Assembly (NCBI GenBank): GCA_937893225.1
Contig: CALBJM010000031.1
Coordinates: forward strand, 1 to 6,241
Direction: 5' to 3'
DNA from: an uncultured Erysipelotrichaceae bacterium
GTDB lineage: Bacteria > Bacillota_I > Bacilli_A > Erysipelotrichales > Erysipelotrichaceae
Length of the DNA stretch: 6,241 nt
Shown: piece by piece, positions 1 through 4,343 of the stretch
Numbering within the stretch: position 1 is the first letter of the stretch
Layout of the letters: every line of letters begins with the position of its first letter
The notes under the pieces: model-generated
What the model was told of the DNA's origin: nothing
What the model saw: the letters and a program-made list of their open reading frames with translations, nothing else
The model's database searches: none
Position numbers and translations under genes: made by a program

Positions 1-575
1 CCTAATGCAATAGCGTTGCGTGCATAATCAGAAGCAACTGTTTCAGCTTCTTCTTGAGAATCATGAATATACTGTGCAACTTCTGCTTCAGTTTTCTTTT
101 GTACGATTTCCATCAATTCTTTTTTTGCATCTTCTTGAGACAAGAGTGCAGTTTGTTCAAGAACAGATACTTGTTGATCAATTTTTTCTTGTAATTCTTC
201 TTCTTTTTTGCTTAGGTTTGCAAGCTTGTTATCGACAAGTTTCTCTTTATCGTTAAGTTTCTTTTCTTGGCCCTTTAAATTTTCTTCACGAAAATTCAAT
301 CCGTCTTCACGGCGTAAAAGATTATTTTCAGTTTTCTGAATTTTATCTCTTTTATCCTTCAGCTCTTTTTCAGCTTGCAACTTCATTTCATAAACTTGCT
401 GCTTACCATCAAGATTAGCCTGTCGGATTAATGTCTCAGCCTTGGAATTTGCCTCTTCAATGATCGTTTGACTCTTTTCTTGGTTACGATTCAAACCCAT
501 TTTAGTAGCAATCCACATCAGGATTCCGCCTACAACAATACCTGCAACCACAGCAATTATGATTTCTACTGGCAT
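1..575 (-). CDS. rny: Ribonuclease Y, N-terminal part (cut by the left window edge)
   Basis: RNase Y is a membrane-anchored endoribonuclease that starts bulk mRNA decay in Firmicutes. About 191 codons are visible, from ATG at 573-575. Residues 3-24 form one hydrophobic segment (VEIIIAVVAGIVVGG and onward), the membrane anchor. Residues about 27-180 are a charged Lys/Glu/Gln-rich coiled coil with the family-typical segment VLEQTALLSQEDAKKELM at 138-155. The visible part ends in SDYARNAIAL, which in the family leads directly into the KH domain; the KH and catalytic HD domains lie outside the window. A strong ribosome binding site GGAGG (583-587) sits 7 bases before the ATG and fixes the start. 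A sigma-A-type promoter lies upstream at 629-657. No frameshift is visible. Identity is recognised from the anchor plus coiled-coil pattern and the position downstream of recA. Confidence 0.93.
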   Translation of the reverse strand, partial: MPVEIIIAVVAGIVVGGILMWIATKMGLNRNQEKSQTIIEEANSKAETLIRQANLDGKQQVYEMKLQAEKELKDKRDKIQKTENNLLRREDGLNFREENLKGQEKKLNDKEKLVDNKLANLSKKEEELQEKIDQQVSVLEQTALLSQEDAKKELMEIVQKKTEAEVAQYIHDSQEEAETVASDYARNAIAL

Positions 576-582
576 TTTCTAT

Positions 583-587
583 CCTCC
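583..587 (-). promoter_or_regulatory. Ribosome binding site of rny
   Basis: GGAGG on the minus strand, 7 bases before the rny ATG. It matches the 16S anti-Shine-Dalgarno well and sets the start codon. Confidence 0.85.
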
Positions 588-628
588 ATAAATGTTGTGA
601 TTCTTTTTGAGAATTTATCCCACGCTCA

Positions 629-657
629 ATTATACAATTATCGCTTATTTTTCACAA
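629..657 (-). promoter_or_regulatory. Predicted sigma-A promoter of rny
   Basis: The minus strand shows -35 TTGTGA (652-657), a 17-base spacer, and a perfect -10 TATAAT (629-634). Transcription would start near 622, giving a leader of about 47 bases before the rny ATG. The promoter overlaps the last codons and stop of the upstream HD-domain gene, so rny can be transcribed independently of the genes before it. The -35 and spacer lie inside a 9+9 base inverted repeat. Confidence 0.65.
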
Positions 658-664
658 GCGATAA
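638..664. repeat. Inverted repeat at the HD-gene stop and rny promoter
   Basis: Arms TTATCGCTT (638-646) and AAGCGATAA (656-664) are perfect 9-base inverted copies around a 9-base centre. The repeat covers the HD-gene stop codon (638-640) and the -35 and most of the spacer of the predicted rny promoter. It could be a protein-binding operator or a weak hairpin ending the HD transcript. On the minus strand the following sequence is only moderately T-rich (TTGTATAATT), so a classical terminator is doubtful. Confidence 0.55.
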
Positions 665-1192
665 AGACGTGCAAATTGCATGCATCACGGATTTCGGCAA
701 AGCGATAACTTGATGGGATCCCCATTCTAATGATGCAGCATATTTATCCGCAATCGTGACTATGATTCCCTCTTTTGTCGTAGGTTTTCCTTTTGCTGAA
801 GGCCACATATGATGTAAGATACAATCTTCTTCGACCGGATTAACTGCAAAATACTTTTTCGCATTCAATAAAGCAATTTTAGGATGTACTTCTGCATGTC
901 TACCACTTAATGGTAAGTTTTTACAACCACTCTCATACAAATAAAAATCATGCAGCATAGCACCCCTTGCACAACTTCTTGCATCTAATCCTGCTTTTTT
1001 TGCCATCAAAAATGAGTACCAAGAAACATTTAAACAATGTTGATAACGCGTAGTATAACGGTGATGTACAAAATGCTTTAATTGTTGATATTCAGGAATA
1101 GATGGTATATCACAAACGTCTCTTAAAAATTCCATGCAAAGCTCATCGCTTGCATCAGAAAATATACGTTTTGAACCCAATACTTTTGTCAT
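638..1192 (-). CDS. HD-domain metal-dependent phosphohydrolase, specific function unknown
   Basis: A soluble protein of 184 residues with no signal peptide or membrane segment. The HD-superfamily metal-binding pattern is visible: H52 (RYQHCLNVSWYS), the H81-D82 doublet (GAMLHDFYLYE), extra histidines H103, H127 and H128 (ILHHMWPSAKG), and D149 (TIADKYAAS). Such proteins hydrolyse phosphate esters, often of nucleotides, using one or two metals; the substrate cannot be read from sequence. The gene begins 17 bases after the PAP2 gene stop and is probably co-transcribed with it. There is no recognisable Shine-Dalgarno sequence (AAAGAATTAGACTAAACAT precedes ATG) and an in-frame TAG lies just upstream, so the start is ATG 1190-1192 or a later codon such as M20. 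Its last codons carry the rny promoter. It is separate from the HD domain of RNase Y. Confidence 0.8.
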   Translation of the reverse strand: MTKVLGSKRIFSDASDELCMEFLRDVCDIPSIPEYQQLKHFVHHRYTTRYQHCLNVSWYSFLMAKKAGLDARSCARGAMLHDFYLYESGCKNLPLSGRHAEVHPKIALLNAKKYFAVNPVEEDCILHHMWPSAKGKPTTKEGIIVTIADKYAASLEWGSHQVIALPKSVMHAICTSLSLVKNKR

Positions 1193-1209
1193 ATGTTTAG
1201 TCTAATTCT

Positions 1210-1695
1210 TTATATTAAAAAAAGCAAAATTCCACTCAATATTCCTAACATTGCTCCAACTACAACATCACTCACGAAATGTACACCGCCAATAACACGA
1301 ATCACACCTTCTATGATTGCTAAAAAAAATAAAACACGACCAATTAGCACATTGTAATACAATACTGCCATAGTAATAACAAATGCCGAAAAAATATGAC
1401 GCGATGGCATAGCATTGTTTTTTGTATCTTTAGAAATCATAGGAATAGAATGAAAAACTTCATATGGGCGCTTTCTTCCAATTTTTTTTCTTGCATAGGA
1501 AACAATGCAAAAACTTGCTCCTGGAATGCAGATCATTTTCAAAAGATCTTGTGCATGATAAAAAAATACATACAATAGCAGCAGAGGATATATGCCATAA
1601 TACAGGTATGTCAAAAACGTGTTGCCTAAACATATCACAGTCTTATACGGATTTGCTTTTTGATAAATCTTTAAATAAATACTTTCCCAATTCAT
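1210..1695 (-). CDS. PAP2-family membrane phosphatase
   Basis: A 161-residue membrane protein of the type 2 phosphatidic acid phosphatase superfamily, which removes phosphate from lipids such as phosphatidate, phosphatidylglycerophosphate or undecaprenyl pyrophosphate at the membrane. The three signature motifs are present in order: C1 at 69-77 (RKKIGRKRP, with Arg where the first Lys is usual), C2 at 97-100 (PSRH, a common variant of PSGH), and C3 at 133-143 (R133, H139, D143 in RVIGGVHFVSD). Hydrophobic stretches at about 35-47, 54-67, 101-118, 120-136 and 144-161 are probable membrane segments. The short length matches the minimal bacterial PAP2 fold. It follows the recA terminator, so it needs its own promoter. 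No clear ribosome binding site is seen, and an in-frame TGA upstream limits N-terminal extension. Proximity to pgsA makes a role in phosphatidylglycerol or undecaprenyl recycling plausible but unproven. Confidence 0.85.
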   Translation of the reverse strand: MNWESIYLKIYQKANPYKTVICLGNTFLTYLYYGIYPLLLLYVFFYHAQDLLKMICIPGASFCIVSYARKKIGRKRPYEVFHSIPMISKDTKNNAMPSRHIFSAFVITMAVLYYNVLIGRVLFFLAIIEGVIRVIGGVHFVSDVVVGAMLGILSGILLFLI

Positions 1696-1701
1696 AAATC
1701 C

Positions 1702-1730
1702 ATTTTCTCGTATTCATCATCCTATTTCAA
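1702..1730 (-). promoter_or_regulatory. Possible promoter of the PAP2-HD gene pair
   Basis: The minus strand shows TTGAAA (1725-1730, five of six to consensus), a 17-base spacer, and GAAAAT (1702-1707, four of six). The predicted transcription start would fall almost on the PAP2 ATG, giving a leaderless or nearly leaderless message, which would suit the missing Shine-Dalgarno sequence. The -10 is weak, so this is tentative. Some promoter is expected here because a terminator closes recA. Confidence 0.3.
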
Positions 1731-1739
1731 CTATTCCAC

Positions 1740-1769
1740 AAAAAAGAAGCAACCATTAGGCAGCTTCTT
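1740..1769 (-). terminator. Rho-independent terminator of recA
   Basis: Read on the minus strand, AAGAAGC (1763-1769) pairs with GCTTCTT (1744-1750). A further GCC/GGT pairing lies inside after a T/T mismatch, with loop TAAT, and a run of six T (1740-1745) follows. The hairpin begins inside the last recA codons and its apical loop contains the recA TAA stop. Confidence 0.8.
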
Positions 1770-2808
1770 GTGTTTCTTGTTGTTCATCTTGCGGATACAT
1801 AACTTCCTTTAATTGTGCAGATACTTTTTCCTCAAATTCAGGATGTGATTTCAAATACTCACGAACAGAATTGATACCTTGTCCGATCTTTTCTCCTTCA
1901 TAAGAGAACCAAGCACCAGCTTTTTCAATAATATCATTTTCGACCGCAAGGCTAATCAATTCATCTGCATGAGAAATACCTTCTCCATATATGATATTGA
2001 CCGTTGCAGTTTTAAATGGTGGAGCAACTTTGTTTTTTACAACTTTGATCTTTGTCACGTTCCCATATGCATCTCCGCCATTTTTAAGTGTTTCACTTCT
2101 TCTAACATCCAATCGAACGGAAGAATAGAATTTTAAAGCTCTGCCACCTGGCGTAGTTTCTGGATTACCAAACATGATACCTACTTTTTCTCTCAATTGG
2201 TTAATAAAGATAGCTGTAGTATTGGAATGATTCATAACACCAGCTAATTTACGCATTGCTTTTGACATCAATCTAGCCTGTAAGCCAACACTTGCATCAC
2301 CCATTTCACCATCTAATTCAGCTTGTGGAACAAGTGCAGCAACAGAGTCAACTACAACTAAGTCGATTGCACCACTCTTGATCAATAGTTCAGTAATATC
2401 TAATGCTTGTTCACCAGAATCAGGTTGAGAAAGAATCAGTTCATCAATATCTACCCCTAAATGTTTTGCATATACAGGATCAATAGCATTTTCTGCATCA
2501 ATAAATGCACATCTACCGCCTTGTTTTTGACATTCAGCAATGGCATGCAAAGCTAATGTTGTTTTACCACTTGATTCAGGTCCAAATATTTCAATGATTC
2601 TACCCTTAGGATAGCCCCCAATACCAAGTGCTTTGTCTAATGCCAATGACCCACTAGGAATCGCATCTACAGAAACTGCAGCACGATCACCTAGACGCAT
2701 GATGGAACCTTTCCCATATTCTTTTTCAATTGCTTTTAATGCATCTTGCAACAATTGATCTTTTTTTTCATCTGTTAAGACTTCCGTCTTTTTTTCTTTC
2801 GTTGCCAT
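1756..2808 (-). CDS. recA: Recombinase RecA
   Basis: RecA forms ATP-dependent filaments on single-stranded DNA, drives strand exchange and triggers LexA self-cleavage. The protein is 350 residues, full length. The N-terminal polymerisation helix is about 15-40. Walker A is GPESSGKT at 76-83, the catalytic Glu is E106, and Walker B is LVVVD at 150-154. Loop 1 lies around 160-177, FINQLREKVG at 201-210 contains the ATP-sensing Gln Q204, and loop 2 lies around 211-223 (FGNPETTPGG). The C-terminal tail ends acidic and Gln-rich (DEQQETQEAA). Residue N107 is Asn where the family motif AEHALDP has His. The ribosome binding site AAGGAG (2817-2822) is 8 bases before ATG. It lies 53 bases after pgsA on the same strand, probably in one transcript, and ends at a terminator. 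I see no convincing LexA box or independent promoter directly upstream. Confidence 0.99.
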   Translation of the reverse strand: MATKEKKTEVLTDEKKDQLLQDALKAIEKEYGKGSIMRLGDRAAVSVDAIPSGSLALDKALGIGGYPKGRIIEIFGPESSGKTTLALHAIAECQKQGGRCAFIDAENAIDPVYAKHLGVDIDELILSQPDSGEQALDITELLIKSGAIDLVVVDSVAALVPQAELDGEMGDASVGLQARLMSKAMRKLAGVMNHSNTTAIFINQLREKVGIMFGNPETTPGGRALKFYSSVRLDVRRSETLKNGGDAYGNVTKIKVVKNKVAPPFKTATVNIIYGEGISHADELISLAVENDIIEKAGAWFSYEGEKIGQGINSVREYLKSHPEFEEKVSAQLKEVMYPQDEQQETQEAA

Positions 2809-2816
2809 CGTATAAT

Positions 2817-2822
2817 CTCCTT
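2817..2822 (-). promoter_or_regulatory. Ribosome binding site of recA
   Basis: AAGGAG on the minus strand, 8 bases before the recA ATG, consistent with efficient translation and fixing the start. Confidence 0.85.
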
Positions 2823-2861
2823 ACGATACTATATTCACATTTATTTTAAAAAATCCATAAA

Positions 2862-3455
2862 TCAGATAGATTCCATGATATCTTCTTTCATCTGATTAAA
2901 ATACTGTACACCCGAAGCAAAAGATACAAGCGCACTTAACCACAACATGATATCGCTAACAGGTAAATTTAATAAAGCGAAAGGCAAGTTATTTAAAAGA
3001 ACCAAAGCAACTGTTACCATCTGTAATACTGTTTTCAGCTTTCCCATCATACCTGCAGCAACAACTTTTCCATTGCTAGCAGCCATCATTCTGCACCCAT
3101 CTACAAATGTATCACGTGCAATCATTATAATAACTGGAATGACGGGAATAATACCTTGGGAAACAAATAGTAAGAACATCGTTGTTGTCAATAATTTATC
3201 AGCGATTGGATCAGCAAACTTTCCAAATGTCGTAATCAAATTTCTTGAACGCGCAATATTTCCATCTAATGCATCTGTGACAGCCGCAATAACATAAATC
3301 AATAAAGCAACTAAATTAATAATCGATAGATCCACACCACCAACATGCAATGTCAAAGGAACGATGCCAAAAGCTTCATATGGAAATAAGTAAACCAAAA
3401 TAATAACAGGAATCAAAATAATTCTAAATATTGTAAGTTTATTAGGTAAATTCAT
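2862..3455 (-). CDS. pgsA: CDP-diacylglycerol--glycerol-3-phosphate 3-phosphatidyltransferase
   Basis: PgsA transfers the phosphatidyl group from CDP-diacylglycerol to glycerol-3-phosphate, giving phosphatidylglycerophosphate, the committed step to phosphatidylglycerol and cardiolipin. The 197-residue protein carries the complete CDP-alcohol phosphatidyltransferase signature D-x2-D-G-x2-A-R-x8-G-x3-D-x3-D: D61, D64, G65, A68, R69, G78, D82, D86. The N-terminus MNLPNKLTIFRIILIP is typical of PgsA. Several hydrophobic helices are visible (about 9-25, 44-60, 88-113, 139-157, 163-182), as expected for this polytopic enzyme. The ribosome binding site AAAGGAG (3461-3467) lies 5 bases before ATG. 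recA follows 53 bases downstream; in many Firmicutes cinA lies between the two, but here it does not. Other CDP-alcohol transferases share the signature, but the N-terminus and recA neighbourhood favour PgsA. Confidence 0.95.
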   Translation of the reverse strand: MNLPNKLTIFRIILIPVIILVYLFPYEAFGIVPLTLHVGGVDLSIINLVALLIYVIAAVTDALDGNIARSRNLITTFGKFADPIADKLLTTTMFLLFVSQGIIPVIPVIIMIARDTFVDGCRMMAASNGKVVAAGMMGKLKTVLQMVTVALVLLNNLPFALLNLPVSDIMLWLSALVSFASGVQYFNQMKEDIMESI

Positions 3456-3460
3456 AATTA

Positions 3461-3467
3461 CTCCTTT
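3461..3467 (-). promoter_or_regulatory. Ribosome binding site of pgsA
   Basis: AAAGGAG on the minus strand, 5 bases before the pgsA ATG. Confidence 0.85.
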
Positions 3468-3482
3468 TTCATTAACTTATAA

Positions 3483-3491
3483 AATATAGCA
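3483..3491 (-). promoter_or_regulatory. Predicted extended -10 promoter of pgsA-recA
   Basis: The minus strand reads TGCTATATT: a TG-n extension plus TATATT (3483-3488, five of six). No good -35 is seen 16-18 bases upstream, which extended -10 promoters can tolerate. It lies between the rnpB terminator and the pgsA ribosome binding site, where a promoter for the pgsA-recA unit is needed. Confidence 0.5.
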
Positions 3492-3523
3492 CAAGTTAGT
3501 AGTGAACTCTAGCAAGATGCAAC

Positions 3524-3552
3524 AAAAAAACAGGAGAATATACTTCTCCTGT
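3524..3552 (-). terminator. Rho-independent terminator of rnpB
   Basis: On the minus strand a perfect 9-base-pair stem, ACAGGAGAA (3544-3552) with TTCTCCTGT (3530-3538), closes a 5-base loop and is followed by a run of T (3524-3530). It starts immediately after the P1 helix of RNase P RNA, so it ends the rnpB transcript and any read-through from gpsB. Confidence 0.93.
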
Positions 3553-3911
3553 CAATCGCACACAATCATAAGCCATGTTCTGTTTCCCTTGCGGGACGGC
3601 AGTCATTTATCTGTGCAAATGCACCCGTATCAAACTTCAATTCGTTCTCTACAGTTCCCCTACCAAATTTGGGTTTCTCGCTTGCGGGGTTTATCTCGTT
3701 CCACTTTTGAAGTTTCCTTCAAAACTACGTCACTGTGACACCTTAAGGGTCTCGACCATGGACAATGTCTTTAGGTTTTGACTCCGCCGTCACTAGATAT
3801 CTAGTGCCTGGCCTTATTTATTGGACCAGCACAAACACTACAGTCATCGCAGACTGTGCGAGCATGGACTTTCCTCTGGACGGACCAGCGGCTGCCTCAT
3901 GTGTACTATTG
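3553..3911 (-). ncRNA. rnpB: RNase P RNA, bacterial type B
   Basis: This is the catalytic RNA of ribonuclease P, which cuts the 5' leader from precursor tRNAs. On the minus strand the universally conserved P4 5' strand region GAGGAAAGTCC is at 3866-3876. Its partner region ACAGAACATGGCTTAT is at 3568-3583. The tRNA 3'-CCA-binding GGT sits in TTGGTAGGGG near 3657-3666. The block GTGGAACGAGATAAACCCC and the overall order closely resemble Bacillus subtilis rnpB, hence type B. A P12-like hairpin (3705-3724) has an 8-base-pair stem with a GAAA tetraloop, and a 16-base perfect palindrome at 3791-3806 forms the P8-like hairpin. The ends are set by P1 pairing: CAATAGTACACA (3900-3911) with TGTGTGCGATTG (3553-3564), one A/G mismatch. 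The predicted 359 bases are somewhat shorter than the roughly 400 of B. subtilis. The 5' end overlaps the end of gpsB, and I see no clear dedicated promoter. Exact mature ends are inferred. Confidence 0.96.
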
Positions 3912-4238
3912 CTTGTTATTGAATACTTGTGCTTCTAGTCTAGATAGACGTTTTAGGATATCTACCTGAGAAGAACCATTTGCAAGAATTGGATCCGCAT
4001 CTTGGCTTGCTCTTTGTTTTCCTTCTACCTCTATGAGTTTTGCACGCAAAGAAGCATTCGTTCTTTCAAGATCCGCCATTTTACGATCCATATCTTCCAA
4101 CAGACGCTGATATGTCTGGTAATCCTGTATCACCAAATCAAGCATGTGATCTACCTGATCAGGATTGTATCCTTTAAAATCTATATCAAATTCCTTATCA
4201 ACGATTCCCTGTGGATCAAGATTTAACTTTCCAGCCAT
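3906..4238 (-). CDS. gpsB: Cell division adaptor protein GpsB (DivIVA family)
   Basis: GpsB is a small cytoplasmic coiled-coil protein that docks class A PBPs and other envelope proteins at the division site in Firmicutes. The 110-residue product has a DivIVA-like N-terminal domain with the membrane-proximal motif KGYNPDQVDHMLDLVIQDY at 22-40. A coiled coil follows at about 38-75, then a polar linker at 76-91, and the GpsB-specific C-terminal helix DILKRLSRLEAQVF at 93-106. That helix separates GpsB from longer DivIVA proteins. Ribosome binding site AGGAGG (4244-4249) is 5 bases before ATG. It is divergent from recU and the PBP gene, the conserved Firmicutes arrangement, and is followed directly by rnpB. 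The TAG stop (3906-3908) lies inside the predicted RNase P P1 helix. Confidence 0.95.
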   Translation of the reverse strand: MAGKLNLDPQGIVDKEFDIDFKGYNPDQVDHMLDLVIQDYQTYQRLLEDMDRKMADLERTNASLRAKLIEVEGKQRASQDADPILANGSSQVDILKRLSRLEAQVFNNKQ

Positions 4239-4243
4239 ACGCC

Positions 4244-4249
4244 CCTCCT
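4244..4249 (-). promoter_or_regulatory. Ribosome binding site of gpsB
   Basis: AGGAGG on the minus strand, a perfect Shine-Dalgarno core, 5 bases before the gpsB ATG. Confidence 0.88.
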
Positions 4250-4258
4250 AACTTGTAT

Positions 4259-4287
4259 ATTATGCCATCGAAAAGAAACAAACGCAA
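4259..4287 (-). promoter_or_regulatory. Predicted promoter of gpsB (and rnpB)
   Basis: The minus strand shows -35 TTGCGT (4282-4287), a 17-base spacer, and -10 CATAAT (4259-4264) with a TG extension one base before it (4266-4267). It is the best promoter match in this intergenic region on the minus strand. Because no clear promoter precedes rnpB, this one may also supply the RNase P RNA by read-through. Confidence 0.6.
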
Positions 4288-4293
4288 TATAAC

Positions 4294-4322
4294 TTTCTAA
4301 ATTCTGTGAACAAATGTATAAT
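4294..4322 (+). promoter_or_regulatory. Predicted promoter of recU-pbp
   Basis: A perfect -10 TATAAT (4317-4322) lies 17 bases after a weak -35 TTTCTA (4294-4299). Transcription would start near 4329, leaving a leader of only about 15 bases before the recU ATG. The -35 is 6 bases from the -35 of the opposing gpsB promoter. Confidence 0.55.
4308..4319. promoter_or_regulatory. Possible LexA (SOS) box overlapping the recU promoter
   Basis: GAACAAATGTAT resembles the Gram-positive SOS operator GAAC-N4-GTTC (often GAACATATGTTC): the left half is intact and the right half is degenerate. It overlaps the spacer and -10 of the predicted recU promoter, a suitable place for repression. A single degenerate match in AT-rich DNA is weak evidence. 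Confidence 0.25.
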
Positions 4323-4343
4323 ACCTTATGTAGATTTTAGCTT

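Noticed and set aside
20..256. Plus-strand open frame of 78 codons opposite rny
   Set aside because: Leu/Phe/Gln-rich product typical of the reverse complement of a coiled-coil gene; the opposite strand encodes a clear RNase Y coiled coil.
600..614. Short inverted repeat ATTCT/AGAAT in the rny leader
   Set aside because: Only 5 base pairs, AT-rich, expected by chance; not enough for a regulatory RNA element.
468..713. Plus-strand open frame across the rny start and HD-gene end
   Set aside because: It spans the well-supported rny start, promoter and HD-gene 3' end on the other strand and has no ribosome binding site.
2809..2861. Separate recA promoter between pgsA and recA
   Set aside because: TATAGT-like sequence is present but no -35 at proper spacing and no LexA box; co-transcription from upstream of pgsA is the simpler reading.
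2947..3297. Plus-strand open frame of 116 codons opposite pgsA
   Set aside because: Entirely antisense to the full CDP-alcohol transferase signature; no start signals.
3502..3781. Two plus-strand open frames of 78 and 68 codons
   Set aside because: They lie antisense to the RNase P RNA and its terminator, have no ribosome binding site, and their products resemble nothing; the conserved RNA explains the sequence.
3791..3806. Perfect 16-base palindrome CACTAGATATCTAGTG
   Set aside because: It looks like an operator but aligns with the P8 hairpin position of RNase P RNA, which accounts for the symmetry.
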